Shown: positions 8,887 to 17,936, numbered from the stretch's first letter. The stretch: DNA of 64,000 nucleotides from CAYVMD01 sp964452465 (GCA_964452465.1 CAYVMD010000006.1:9520-73519), one strand, 5' to 3'. Translations and numbers: made by a program. The notes: a model not told the origin generated them from the letters alone.

Positions 8887-9081
8887 TACCTTTCAAGGCG
8901 ATTTTCTTTTTTGGGCTTAAAATTTTTGTGTGATGGAAAGAAAATTTATCAGGTGGTAGACCTTTTCAAATTGGTGCTTTGCTCTGGAGCCGGCATCTAC
9001 TCCTCTTCTTATCCCTGTCCTTAATTTCTTCCCTTTCACAGTCTCGCAACTGCCCGTATCAGTGGTATCAAAGGTCCAGCC

Positions 9082-10392
9082 TTAAAGATTGAAGAAAGCC
9101 TTCGGGTTATTGAATAGCCAATCCTCTGCTACCTTTATGGCGGAGCTTTCCTCTATCCATCCCATCCTTATTAACTTGACCAAAGCTCTGGCGATGTTCT
9201 CCCTACAGATTTTCAAGTGGGCTACGATGTGCTCCGGCATATCCCCAAAGTCTCCACCAAATCCGTTAATCTTTATATGAGGAGTTGTAATAAGGGCACG
9301 GGAGTATAATTCCTCGCTATAAATAGGGTCGATTATATTTACCCAACAAAGATCTACATAAACATTGGGATAATTTTTGGCGAGGAAGAGTATTTCCCCC
9401 ATATAGGGCCAATTACCGTGAAATAAATCGAACTTCACATTCTGATACAATTCCAGGATATGACTTAGCAATACAGCATTCGTCTTCTCTATTCGATTCC
9501 TTATCCCAGCCATGTGTCCTGTATGTATCTGCACTGGTAGGTCGAGCTCTCGCGCGAAATTCATGAATTGATGAAATAAGAAGTCGTCCAGGGGCTTAGC
9601 CTCCGGCCAGCCCAGCTGATTCCTCGGGTTGGAGAGTATCTTTTTGAATAACCGCTCTGCTTCGTATCTGGGAACGATTTCCAAATCTAAACTTCTATAA
9701 TAGGCGCTTTGATCCTTTATACCAACAACTCCTCTCTCCTTTGCCTTCTTCAGCAGTTCGTATACTACCTCCAGGTAATCCTCCAGCGAGGTGATATATC
9801 TATCTACAAGCGCTCCTACCGACTGAATGTAGTCAAAACTTCTCACATCCCGGTGGAACTGGGGCAAACCGAACACGAACCTTATCTTCTCATAATGCTC
9901 AAGTTCCCCATCGAGAAACTTTTTAAGAAGCTGGAAGCCCGGAAGGATATCGGGGTTGGAGATGATGTCGGAGAGCATGACCTTTATATTAGCTTTTTCC
10001 AGAAGGCGGTCGTAGTTCTCCCTGGTGGGGAGTATGACCTTGTCCCTTATTCTGAGGAGCGAGTCCAAAGAGATTTCTTCTTCGCCATAAATCTCCCTCA
10101 TAATGACCTTGGGCACCCTAGCGTAAGCGGTAAATTCCACCTTCTTCCAAAATCTCTCGAAGAGTTCCCACTTTCTCTCCGTTTCGATGTCGTTATTCAA
10201 CAGAAAATCGAGTTCTTTTGGAGATATGCCCGCGGACAGCAAATCGCTGGGGAGATAACCTTGAATCAAGCTGGCTATGGGTTCCCTCCTCGCTACTTTT
10301 CCTTTAGGACCTAAGATGTGCTCGTGGCAATCTATTACCGGTAACTCTTCTATCTTGGCGAGTAACTCCCTTAAAAGAGCATCGCTATGCAT
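9082..10392 (-). CDS. Amidohydrolase-superfamily metal-dependent hydrolase
   Basis: A 436-residue protein of the Amidohydro_2 type (COG2159-like). The metal-binding H-x-H is at residues 23 and 25 (VIDCHEHI), later His motifs are VQIHTGHMAG and FDLFHGNWPY, and GFGGDFGDMP may carry the last Asp. These proteins are TIM barrels that hydrolyse or decarboxylate small ring compounds. Some relatives act like uronate isomerases. A good SD (GGGAGGTG) lies seven bases before the ATG. It is divergent from the apiosidase-like gene and precedes the LacI-type gene on the same strand, so its substrate may be a sugar acid, but this is inference. Confidence 0.7.
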   Translation of the reverse strand: MHSDALLRELLAKIEELPVIDCHEHILGPKGKVARREPIASLIQGYLPSDLLSAGISPKELDFLLNNDIETERKWELFERFWKKVEFTAYARVPKVIMREIYGEEEISLDSLLRIRDKVILPTRENYDRLLEKANIKVMLSDIISNPDILPGFQLLKKFLDGELEHYEKIRFVFGLPQFHRDVRSFDYIQSVGALVDRYITSLEDYLEVVYELLKKAKERGVVGIKDQSAYYRSLDLEIVPRYEAERLFKKILSNPRNQLGWPEAKPLDDFLFHQFMNFARELDLPVQIHTGHMAGIRNRIEKTNAVLLSHILELYQNVKFDLFHGNWPYMGEILFLAKNYPNVYVDLCWVNIIDPIYSEELYSRALITTPHIKINGFGGDFGDMPEHIVAHLKICRENIARALVKLIRMGWIEESSAIKVAEDWLFNNPKAFFNL

Positions 10393-10448
10393 TTAAAACA
10401 CCTCCCGCTAAAAGGGTTGTCTTCGTTCGACTTCTTGCGCCACCAAGG

Positions 10449-10515
10449 TTGACAGGCTGACGCTCTCATTATCAAATGTAACACAATTTTTCTTTTTTGG
10501 GTCTAAAATTTTAGA
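10449..10515 (+). promoter_or_regulatory. Promoter region with a palindrome before the apiosidase-like gene
   Basis: TTGACA at 10449-10454 is a perfect -35 box, and the best -10 candidates (TATCAA or TCAAAT near 10469-10477) are weak. A perfect 14-bp palindrome TCTAAAATTTTAGA is at 10502-10515, ten bases before the ATG. The preceding TTTTCTTTTTTGGG also occurs at 8902-8915, upstream of the LacI-type gene. Confidence 0.4.
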
Positions 10516-10524
10516 ATCAAGAGG

Positions 10525-12024
10525 ATGAAAATGAAGAAGGTGCTTATTTTCCTTTTCCTTGCTAACTTGTGCTTAGCCCAGCGGGTGGTCAAGAAGTGGG
10601 ACCTCTGGGAGCTTTCCTTCTCCAACCCCCGAAATTATGCCAATCCATTCCAGGATGTTTCCTTGCTTGGGGAATTCACCCATGCTGCCTCTGGTAGGAA
10701 AATGCGGATATATGGTTTCTACGATGGGGATAACATCTGGAGGCTCCGCTTTATGCCGGATGAGGTTGGCGAATGGCGCTACGAAATCTACTTTTCCGAT
10801 TCCTCCGCTAAGCGGTATCGAGGGAGCTTCAAGTGCGTAGCCTCCAATATAAAAGGACCGCTTCGTGTCAACCCCCGAAATCCCCTCTGGTTTTCTTATG
10901 CCGATGGCACTCCCTTTTATCTCTTCGCCGCTGAGTTAGATGTTCATACTCTTCCTCCAGATGTATTGGAGAAAACTTTGGATTTCCTCCAGAAGTATCA
11001 CTTCAATGCTATAATGGGTCCCCATGTCGGAGGGCCCGGTGGGCTTCCTTGGCAGGAAATTAACGGCAAGATAGACTTCTCCCGCTACGATTTGAGCTTT
11101 TGGCGCCGTTTGGATGAGGTCCTTCTCGCTTTAAAAAGAAGGAACATGTTCCTATTCCCCTTTAGCATCTTCGGGGGGACGAACGAGGTTCCCAAGATGC
11201 CTCCTTCTCAATACGAGAATTTCATAAGGTATTGGACAGCCCGTTGGAGCGGATTCTACAATGCTACCTTCCAACCGACCTCCGAATGGGAAGAAGGATT
11301 TTCCTCCGAGGAGGTCCTCCGCATATTGGAACTCATAAAAAAGCACGATCCTTGGAAAAGGCTGTTAAGCATTCATTCCTGGGATTACAGCAAGAGGAAC
11401 CCCCAAATATACAAGTCGCCATTTTACGATTACTTCACCCTACAGGATAAGTTAACCGATTGGAACTACGCCAAATATATAGAGGATCTCGAGGAAATCA
11501 GAGAGTGTGCTCCCAAGCCTATTTTTGCTCAGGAGTGTCTCTGGGAAGGTAATATCTATCAGAAGGAGGCAGGATTGGATGTCGACAACATGAGGAGGGC
11601 GGCGTGGACCATCGCCCTGAATGGAGGACATATCGGTTATGGCGACGAGGTTTCCCCTCCCCGCCAATGGGGTGGGGAGGAAACCTTCAGTGTGTATGGA
11701 TTAAAGGTTAAGCCCCTGGGACTACTCTATCCCTATCTCAAATTCCTGTATGAAACGATGACCTCCATCCCCTGGTGGGAGATGGAACCTGCCCCTAAAT
11801 TCGTTAAGGGTAAGAATGCCTCATGCCTAAAGGGAGACAAGGTCGTTGTGGTTTATCTCCCAGAGGGAAAAGATATTCAGTTGAACCTTCCAAGTGGGAA
11901 ATATAAGGTAACCTGCCTTGACCCTGTAAATCGAAGAAGAATAAAGGAAGAGATAAGGAAATTCGAAGGAGCCATTTCCCTTTCCTACCCTGGGGAAGTA
12001 GTTTTGATATTCCAAAGGGTTTAG
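10525..12024 (+). CDS. DUF5060 / apiosidase-like (DUF4038) secreted glycoside hydrolase
   Basis: A 499-residue protein with a signal peptide (KKVLIFLFLANLCLA, residues 4-18). Residues about 20-110 (VVKKWDLWELSF, EVGEWRYEIYF) match the immunoglobulin-like DUF5060 domain. From about 120 a TIM barrel of the DUF4038/GH140 apiosidase-like type follows (YADGTPFYLFAAELD, WTARWSGFYNATFQPTSEWEEG, LLSIHSWDY, FAQECLW). A short beta domain ends the protein. Likely acid residues are the Glu of TSEWEEG and the Glu of AQECLW. Relatives cleave apiose or other side sugars of plant pectin. The exact linkage is unknown. Confidence 0.75.
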   Translation: MKMKKVLIFLFLANLCLAQRVVKKWDLWELSFSNPRNYANPFQDVSLLGEFTHAASGRKMRIYGFYDGDNIWRLRFMPDEVGEWRYEIYFSDSSAKRYRGSFKCVASNIKGPLRVNPRNPLWFSYADGTPFYLFAAELDVHTLPPDVLEKTLDFLQKYHFNAIMGPHVGGPGGLPWQEINGKIDFSRYDLSFWRRLDEVLLALKRRNMFLFPFSIFGGTNEVPKMPPSQYENFIRYWTARWSGFYNATFQPTSEWEEGFSSEEVLRILELIKKHDPWKRLLSIHSWDYSKRNPQIYKSPFYDYFTLQDKLTDWNYAKYIEDLEEIRECAPKPIFAQECLWEGNIYQKEAGLDVDNMRRAAWTIALNGGHIGYGDEVSPPRQWGGEETFSVYGLKVKPLGLLYPYLKFLYETMTSIPWWEMEPAPKFVKGKNASCLKGDKVVVVYLPEGKDIQLNLPSGKYKVTCLDPVNRRRIKEEIRKFEGAISLSYPGEVVLIFQRV

Positions 12025-12033
12025 AGTTTCTTA

Positions 12034-13005
12034 TTAAATAGGGAGGACTTTCCTTATTTCCTCGAAAATTTCCCTCCCAGCATCCTGGGGGCTTCTTCCC
12101 TCCCACATCTTTATCTCCTTGAAACCCTCCCTTCTGATCCAGATCATCTGCCGGCGGGCGAAATGGCGGGTATTTCGCTTCATTATGTGGAGAGCTTCCT
12201 CCAGGCTCATTTCCCCCTTTAGATAAGCCATGATCTCCCGATAACCATGCCCCTGCATGGAGATGAAATCCTCCCTACACCCCATCTCCATCAATCTCCT
12301 CACCTCTTCTATGAAACCCTCTCTCACCATTCTCTCTGCTCTTTGGTCTATCCTTCTGTATAAAGCCTTTCTATCCCACACGAGGGCGAATTTTAAGGGG
12401 TGAAGGGGAGGCGCAGTGGTCGCTTTTTGTAAGGCGGACATGGGGGTTCCCGTCAGATAATAGATCTCCAAAGCCCTGATGATCCTTTTTATATCGTTCG
12501 GGTGTAACTCTTTCGCCCTCTCCGGATCTATTTCTTGTAGTTTCTTATAGAGGCTTCCCTTCGTTGTTCTTTCCTCCTCTAAAAGTTGTTGGCGCAAGGT
12601 GGGAGAAGCGGGGGGAGCGGGGAAAAGTCCCTTAAGGAGGGAATCTATGTAAAGCCTTGTGCCCCCCACCAAGAGGGGGATCTTCCCTTCCCGATGCATC
12701 TTTTCTATCAACGGGATGGCTAATTTCAAATAATCAGCGACGGTGAAGACCTCGGTGGGCTCTGCTATATCTATAAGATGGTGCTTTGTTCTTTCCCTTT
12801 GTTCCTTTGTGGGCTTAGCGGTGCCGATGTCCATATATTTATAAACGGCACGAGCATCGGCGGAGATTATCTCCGTGTTCATAAGAAGCGCCAATTCTAT
12901 GCCTACTTCCGTCTTCCCGGAGGCGGTGGGTCCCGTTAAAACTACTACAGGGATCGTGTCTTTCGCTTCTCCAATATCGCTTTCTCCACTTCCTCTATCT
13001 CCCAA
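12034..13005 (-). CDS. miaA: tRNA dimethylallyltransferase
   Basis: Transfers the dimethylallyl group of DMAPP to A37 of tRNAs that read U-starting codons. The P-loop GPTASGKT, the following STDAR-like DARAVYKYMDIGTAK stretch, the GTRLYIDSLL motif and the C-terminal RHFARRQMIWIRR are all of the MiaA family. The frame is open further upstream inside ispH (to 13098), but that part is ispH read in another frame. TTG at 13005 gives 323 residues. An ATT at 12975 with GTGGAG nine bases upstream would give 313 residues with the P-loop at residue 15, nearer the family norm. No ATG or GTG exists in the likely interval. It is last in the cimA operon, directly after ispH, which makes its substrate. Confidence 0.9.
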   Translation of the reverse strand: MGDRGSGESDIGEAKDTIPVVVLTGPTASGKTEVGIELALLMNTEIISADARAVYKYMDIGTAKPTKEQRERTKHHLIDIAEPTEVFTVADYLKLAIPLIEKMHREGKIPLLVGGTRLYIDSLLKGLFPAPPASPTLRQQLLEEERTTKGSLYKKLQEIDPERAKELHPNDIKRIIRALEIYYLTGTPMSALQKATTAPPLHPLKFALVWDRKALYRRIDQRAERMVREGFIEEVRRLMEMGCREDFISMQGHGYREIMAYLKGEMSLEEALHIMKRNTRHFARRQMIWIRREGFKEIKMWEGRSPQDAGREIFEEIRKVLPI

Positions 13006-13799
13006 AGAGGTGTGGAGAGCCCCGCCGTTATCCCTATCCTCTCCTTCCCCTTTAGCCATTCCTCCTTCACCTCCTCTCCCCTTTCCACGAGGTGGCATTC
13101 CACGCCTTCTCTCTCGCAGACCTCCTTCAATCGCAAGGTGTTGGCACTCCTCGCTCCTCCCACGATTATCATAAGCTCAACCATCTTGGTGAGTTTGCGG
13201 GAGGCTTCCTTGCGTTTTTCCACCTCGGGGCAGGAGGTATCGTGAATGACGAGGTTTCTCAGTTTTTCCTTCAAAAGCGAGGCGATCTCAAAGAAGTTTT
13301 CCCCTCCCTTCGTCGTTTGGCAGACGAGACCCGCTCCTTCCATCAGATCCAATCCATCTATATCCTTTGCGCTTTCTATCACTATCCCTTCTCCCTGGAT
13401 ATAGCCCAGGATCCCTTGCACTTCCGGATGGTTCCTATCGCCGAAGATGAGGACCTTTCTTCCCTGTTGGAAAAGTTGGAGGGCGGTCTCCTGTGCCCTC
13501 CTCACCCTGGAGCAGGTGCAGTCTATCACCCTTATCCCCTTGTTTTTTGCTTCCTCTATAACTTTCGGATCTTCCCCATGGGCTCGAACGAGCATACAGG
13601 CGCCAGGGGGGATCTGTTCGATGCCCTCCACCACTCGCAAGCCCTTTTCCCGTAGCCTTTGCATCTCGCCGGCGTTGTGGATCAGATCGCCGATCACATA
13701 GACTTCCTTTTCCTGCTTTAAAGCCTCCTCCGCCCACCTTATTGCTCTCCTTACCCCGTAGCAAAAGCCCAGCGCTTGGGCTCGTTTAACCATCGTCAC
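12945..13799 (-). CDS. ispH: 4-hydroxy-3-methylbut-2-enyl diphosphate reductase
   Basis: Last step of the MEP isoprenoid pathway: an iron-sulfur enzyme that reduces HMBPP to IPP and DMAPP. The three cluster-binding Cys are visible in GFCYGVRRA (C13), DCTCSRV and DTSCPEV, and HGEDP and HPEVQG are family motifs. At 284 residues it is normal length. The start is GTG at 13799, or ATG two codons later at 13793. Both overlap the 3' end of the polyprenyl synthetase gene, and its own 3' end overlaps the miaA frame, so the operon is tightly coupled. Confidence 0.95.
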   Translation of the reverse strand: MTMVKRAQALGFCYGVRRAIRWAEEALKQEKEVYVIGDLIHNAGEMQRLREKGLRVVEGIEQIPPGACMLVRAHGEDPKVIEEAKNKGIRVIDCTCSRVRRAQETALQLFQQGRKVLIFGDRNHPEVQGILGYIQGEGIVIESAKDIDGLDLMEGAGLVCQTTKGGENFFEIASLLKEKLRNLVIHDTSCPEVEKRKEASRKLTKMVELMIIVGGARSANTLRLKEVCEREGVECHLVERGEEVKEEWLKGKERIGITAGLSTPLWEIEEVEKAILEKRKTRSL

Positions 13800-14823
13800 C
13801 GATCTTCAAAACCCTCCCGAAGAACCCTTCCAATTGTCTCAAAAAACCTTTATCGCCCTCCACCCGAGAGAGGTAGAAGATGGCATCGTCCCTATAGGAT
13901 TCGCATATCTCCATCGTGTAGCCTTTAGCTCCTACCTCCTCCAGGATCTCCAAGGCTTTATCTATGTCCTTCTTGGTCTTCCTTTTCTTCCGCAAGATCT
14001 CGCGCAATTCTTCCTTTCTCTCGCTTTTATTCAAAGCGAACACCACGGGAAAAGTTATCTTGCCCTTGTGGATATCCTCTGCTGGCTTGCCTATCTCCTC
14101 TGAAATGCCCCAAATACCGAGGTAGTCGTCCTTTACCTGGAAGGCGAGCCCAAAGAACCTCCCGCATTTCCCCAACTTTTCTACCTCTTCTTCCCTGCCT
14201 GCTAACACACCCGCTATTCGGCAGGCGTAATCGAAGAGGGCTCCCGTCTTTTTCCTCGCCATATCGAGGTAATCGCTGACCGTTCCCTCTGTGGCCTCCT
14301 GTAAGGCTAAATCCAAATATTGTCCCTCTGTCATCTCCTTTATGATGAGGGAGAGACTCTCCAGGATGTTGGTGACTATGTGGGGTGGAAAGTGTTCCCT
14401 CAATCTAAGAGCAGATAGGTTGACGAGCCCTTGCATGGAGGAACCGGCGTTGACCGCCTGAGGTATGCCCCATACCTTCCAAACCGTGGGGCGAAAGCGC
14501 CTTTTTATGTCTTTATCCTCGACATCATCGTGGATGAGGGAGAAGTTGTGGAGTAACTCCACCGCAGTGGCGGCGGGAATTGCCCTCTCCACATCTCCTC
14601 CCAGTGCTTTTACAAGAGCGAGGAGAAGGAGAGGTCTTATCCTCTTCCCTCCGTATCTCTTGCTCTCTTCCACAGGTAGCCATTCTCCCCTTTCGTCCTT
14701 CCACCCCAAGTGATAACGAAGCATATCATAGAGGGGAAGATCGAAGGGCTCCATAAAGGAGCGCATATCCTTCTCCACTGCCTGGAGGGTGTAGGATAGG
14801 AACTCCTCCAATCCTTCCGTCAT
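13786..14823 (-). CDS. Polyprenyl diphosphate synthase (geranylgeranyl/farnesyl type)
   Basis: A 345-residue trans-isoprenyl diphosphate synthase that condenses IPP with allylic diphosphates. The first Asp-rich motif is DDVEDKD (after FSLIH) and the second is KDDYLGIWG. GGKRIRPLLLLALVKALGG is the classic N-terminal region. Product length cannot be fixed from the motifs alone. Its start overlaps the end of cimA in an ATGA, and ispH follows, so precursor and chain synthesis are co-expressed. Confidence 0.9.
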   Translation of the reverse strand: MTEGLEEFLSYTLQAVEKDMRSFMEPFDLPLYDMLRYHLGWKDERGEWLPVEESKRYGGKRIRPLLLLALVKALGGDVERAIPAATAVELLHNFSLIHDDVEDKDIKRRFRPTVWKVWGIPQAVNAGSSMQGLVNLSALRLREHFPPHIVTNILESLSLIIKEMTEGQYLDLALQEATEGTVSDYLDMARKKTGALFDYACRIAGVLAGREEEVEKLGKCGRFFGLAFQVKDDYLGIWGISEEIGKPAEDIHKGKITFPVVFALNKSERKEELREILRKKRKTKKDIDKALEILEEVGAKGYTMEICESYRDDAIFYLSRVEGDKGFLRQLEGFFGRVLKIGDDG

Positions 14824-16382
14824 GTTTTTTCCTTGAGGAGCCTATATTCTATCGATTCCACCAGCGCCTGCCAGGAGGCTTCTATGATGTTCGTGGAGAC
14901 ACCGATGGTCGACCAAACCTCTTCTCCATCGAAGGATTCCACGAGGACCCTTACCTTCGCTGCGGTGCCTTCCTGCCCGCTTATAACCCTCACTTTGAAA
15001 TCGGTAAGCCGAATCTTCTCCAATTCCGGATAGAATTGCTGGAGTGCCTTTCGAAGGGCGTTATCCAGAGCATGGACAGGACCATCTCCCTCCGCTACTG
15101 TATGGGCGATGGTATCGTTCACCTTCAATTTCAGGGAGGCTTCCGTTACGAATTCGCCGTTTTGCATCTTCTCCACGATAACCCGCAAGCCCAAAAGGTC
15201 GAAGAGCTTACGATAACCGCCCGTTAATTTCTTCACCAACAACTCAAAGGAAGCCTCTGCCCCTTCGAAGTGATAGCCCTGGTTCTCCAGTTCGGTTAAC
15301 TTTTCCAAGATGAGGCGGGTCTGGGGTGAATCCTTGGTGAGGTCGAGATGGAGGCTTCGCGTCTTATAGACGATGGTGGAGGAACCGGACAACTCGGAGA
15401 CAAGGATTCGCCTCTCGTTGCCCACCGCTTCCGGATCTATGTGTTCATAGGAGCGGGGATTCTTCATTATTGCATCCACATGAACCCCACCCTTATGGGC
15501 GAAGGCGGACTCCCCCACGAAGGGCATATTGCTGGCGGGCACCACATTCGCTACTTCCGCCACGAAGCGGGATAGCTCTACGAGGTGCTTTAGTTTTTCC
15601 TTGGGAACAACTTCTATTCCCATTTTGAGGACTAAGATAGGGATGATGGAACAGAGGTTGGCGTTTCCACATCTTTCCCCGTAGCCATTTATCGTTCCCT
15701 GCACCTGGGTTGCCCCCGCCTCAACGGCGGCGATGGTGTTCGCCACTCCCGTCTCTGAATCGTTGTGGGCGTGAATGCCGAGGGGAACCTTCACCCTTTC
15801 CTTTACCTTAGCGGTTATCTCTTTAACCTCGCTGGGCAGGCATCCCCCATTGGTATCCGCAAGGCAAAGCCAATCCGCTCCTCCTGCTTCCGCCGCTTCC
15901 AGGCACTCCAGGGCATAGGCGGGGTCGGATTTATAACCATCGAAGAAATGCTCCGCATCGAAGATAACCTCTTTGCCGAAGGACTTTAAAAACCTCACCG
16001 ATTCCTCTATCATTCGAAGGTTCTCCTCCAAACTAACCCTCAAGATTTCCTTAACATGGAAATCCCAGGATTTCCCGAATATGGTGATCGTGGGGGTATC
16101 CATTTGGACGAGCATTATGAGATTGGTGTCCTCCTCGGGTTTGCGGTTTGCCCGCCGGGTGGAACCGAAAGCAACGAGTTTGCTGTTTTGGAGCGGTTCC
16201 TCCTTCATTCTCTTAAAGAAGGCGAGGTCCTTGGGATTGGAAGCCGGCCACCCTCCTTCGATATAATGGATGCCAAACTCATCCAATTTGCGGGCGATGC
16301 GGATCTTATCCTCCACGGAGAAGGAGATGCCCTTCATCTGGGCTCCGTCCCTTAAGGTGGTATCATATAGAAATATGGTCAT
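14820..16382 (-). CDS. cimA: (R)-citramalate synthase
   Basis: Condenses acetyl-CoA and pyruvate to citramalate, the first step of the threonine-independent route to isoleucine. The 520-residue protein has the DRE-TIM catalytic barrel with TTLRDGAQ near residue 8 and the metal-binding IHAHNDSETG. The C-terminal regulatory (LeuA dimer) domain starts about residue 370 (EGAEASFELLVKKLTGGYRK). Length and the DGAQMKGISFS start are typical of the long CimA subfamily rather than isopropylmalate synthase. It heads a four-gene operon with a clear promoter; SD is AGGAGG. Confidence 0.92.
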   Translation of the reverse strand: MTIFLYDTTLRDGAQMKGISFSVEDKIRIARKLDEFGIHYIEGGWPASNPKDLAFFKRMKEEPLQNSKLVAFGSTRRANRKPEEDTNLIMLVQMDTPTITIFGKSWDFHVKEILRVSLEENLRMIEESVRFLKSFGKEVIFDAEHFFDGYKSDPAYALECLEAAEAGGADWLCLADTNGGCLPSEVKEITAKVKERVKVPLGIHAHNDSETGVANTIAAVEAGATQVQGTINGYGERCGNANLCSIIPILVLKMGIEVVPKEKLKHLVELSRFVAEVANVVPASNMPFVGESAFAHKGGVHVDAIMKNPRSYEHIDPEAVGNERRILVSELSGSSTIVYKTRSLHLDLTKDSPQTRLILEKLTELENQGYHFEGAEASFELLVKKLTGGYRKLFDLLGLRVIVEKMQNGEFVTEASLKLKVNDTIAHTVAEGDGPVHALDNALRKALQQFYPELEKIRLTDFKVRVISGQEGTAAKVRVLVESFDGEEVWSTIGVSTNIIEASWQALVESIEYRLLKEKT

Positions 16383-16410
16383 GGTTAGCTCCTCCTATGT
16401 TTGTTTAGAA

Positions 16411-16439
16411 ATTTTAACAAAATGCAAATTATCTGGCAA
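16411..16439 (-). promoter_or_regulatory. Promoter of the cimA-prenyl-ispH-miaA operon
   Basis: TTGCCA (16434-16439) and TAAAAT (16411-16416) on the minus strand are 17 bases apart. The start would be near 16404, about 22 bases before the ATG, leaving room only for the AGGAGG ribosome site (16391-16396). Confidence 0.7.
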
Positions 16440-16492
16440 TTTTAAGGCTTCATAGAGGGCGGTATCTACCTCGAAGGGAAAAGCCACGGGGA

Positions 16493-17674
16493 TTAAGAAG
16501 GATTTTTCTGGAATTTTGCTTCCTTCACCAGGATGAGAAGCAAGAGGCTTGCAAGGAAGGCGAGGGAAGCTCCCATGCTGAAGGCGACGAGGGTTCCCTT
16601 CCAATGCCAGACTGCCCCGAAGATGACGCTGGCGGGAAGAGCTCCTACCCCTATAGCGAACCGATAGATTCCGTAAGCGGTTCCCCTCAATTCGGGAGGA
16701 ACCAAATCGGCAACGAACGCCCTTTCGGCTCCTTCCACGAGGGAATAGTAGAAACCGTAGAGGATAAAAAGGAGCCAGATGTGAAGGGGAACGCGAGCGA
16801 GGGCGAAGCCCAAGTAGGTGAGGGCGTAGATGCCCCATCCCAGGACTATAACATAGCGCCTTCCTATCCTGTCGGAGAGCATTCCTCCGGGCAGGGAGAA
16901 GATGGTCCTTGCCATGTCCAGGGCAAACCAGAGCATGGGGATCAGTTCGAGGGGGACACCGGTGTTCCTTGCTCGCAGGAGGAGAAAGGCATCACTGGAA
17001 TTGCCAAGGGTGAAGAGCACGATAACGATGAGGAAGATCTTGAAGTTGATGTTGAAGGGTTTAAGGGACAAGCGCAAGGGGATTTTCTCTTCTCTTTCCC
17101 TTGGCTGAAGTTCGGTGACCGGGATGAGGGCTAATAGGGAGAGGATAGCGGGGAGGGCAGCGAGTGCAAAGAGGGGACGGAGGTTATTTCGCAGAAGAAC
17201 GAGGAGGAGGGTGGCAAACAGAGGCCCTATGGCTGCTCCCAAATTGTCCAAAGCCCTATGGAAGCCGAAGGCGCGCCCCCTGTACTCCTCGGGGGTGGAA
17301 TCAGCTATCAACGCATCCCTGGGAGCTCCTCGAACGCCCTTCCCCGTCCTATCTAAGAACCTTATGACCAGGACATGCCATGGAGCCTGAGCGATGGAGA
17401 TAATGGGACGGCTGAGAGAGGAGAGGGAATATCCCAAAACGACGATCTTTTTCCGCATCCTCAACCTATCCGACAACCAGCCGGAGAGGATCTGGAGAAG
17501 GCTGGCGGTGGTCTCCGCGATCCCCTCGATAACGCCGATGAAGACGGTGCTTGCCCGGAGGACCTGCTTGAGGAATATAGGGAGGAGGGGATAGATCATT
17601 TCACTGCTGACATCGTTGAGGAGGCTGACGATGCCCAGGAGAAAAACATTGCGAGATATGCCCTTTATGCGCAT
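16493..17674 (-). CDS. Major facilitator superfamily transporter
   Basis: A 393-residue membrane protein with about 12 hydrophobic segments. The loop motif GWLSDRLRMRKKIVVLGYSL between helices 2 and 3 is the MFS signature, and DRTGKGVRGAPRDALIADS matches a subfamily often annotated as multidrug or unknown-substrate permeases. The ATG at 17674 has GGAGG five bases upstream and was preferred to the TTG four codons earlier. The substrate is unknown. Confidence 0.85.
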   Translation of the reverse strand: MRIKGISRNVFLLGIVSLLNDVSSEMIYPLLPIFLKQVLRASTVFIGVIEGIAETTASLLQILSGWLSDRLRMRKKIVVLGYSLSSLSRPIISIAQAPWHVLVIRFLDRTGKGVRGAPRDALIADSTPEEYRGRAFGFHRALDNLGAAIGPLFATLLLVLLRNNLRPLFALAALPAILSLLALIPVTELQPREREEKIPLRLSLKPFNINFKIFLIVIVLFTLGNSSDAFLLLRARNTGVPLELIPMLWFALDMARTIFSLPGGMLSDRIGRRYVIVLGWGIYALTYLGFALARVPLHIWLLFILYGFYYSLVEGAERAFVADLVPPELRGTAYGIYRFAIGVGALPASVIFGAVWHWKGTLVAFSMGASLAFLASLLLLILVKEAKFQKNPS

Positions 17675-17696
17675 TTTTGCCTCCAAAATAAAAAAA

Positions 17697-17771
17697 TGGA
17701 GCCGACGGTGGGATTCGAACCCACGACCTGGTGATTACGAATCACCCGCTCTTCCACTGAGCTACATCGGC
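17697..17771 (-). tRNA. tRNA-Thr (anticodon CGU)
   Basis: Read on the minus strand the 75-base gene has acceptor arm GCCGATG with CGTCGGC (one G-U pair), the D arm GCTCAGTGGAAGAGC, and the anticodon stem GGTGA/TCACC with loop TTCGTAA giving anticodon CGT at 17737-17739. The T arm carries GGGTTCGAATCCC. CCA is encoded at the 3' end (17697-17699). CGU reads ACG threonine codons. Confidence 0.97.
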
Positions 17772-17780
17772 TTCTATAAA

Positions 17781-17808
17781 ATTATAACCAACAATTCGAA
17801 CTGCGCAA
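17781..17808 (-). promoter_or_regulatory. Promoter of tRNA-Thr
   Basis: A perfect TATAAT (17781-17786) on the minus strand lies ten bases before the mature 5' end, with TTGCGC (17803-17808) 16 bases further upstream. Confidence 0.6.
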
Positions 17809-17899
17809 ATATTAGGACATGACCCCCTTCTTACATTTTCATAGAGAATTGAGTTAAAGACAAGCACGAGTCCAATATGTTATGGGATTTTACGCTCGC

Positions 17900-17928
17900 T
17901 TGACATAGCCTTCCCTTCAGGGCATAAT
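17900..17928 (+). promoter_or_regulatory. gyrB promoter, apparently giving a leaderless mRNA
   Basis: TTGACA (17900-17905) and CATAAT (17923-17928) are exactly 17 bases apart. The gyrB ATG begins at 17937, only nine bases after the -10 box, so transcription should start at or within two bases of the A of the ATG, and no Shine-Dalgarno site fits. Confidence 0.75.
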
Positions 17929-17936
17929 AAAAAGAG

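Noticed and set aside
13092..13655. 187-residue open frame on the plus strand
   Set aside because: Antisense to ispH, which is well supported.
16395..16838. 147-residue open frame on the minus strand before cimA
   Set aside because: It overlaps the 3' end of the MFS gene in another frame; Arg/Pro/Ser-rich sequence typical of a shadow frame.
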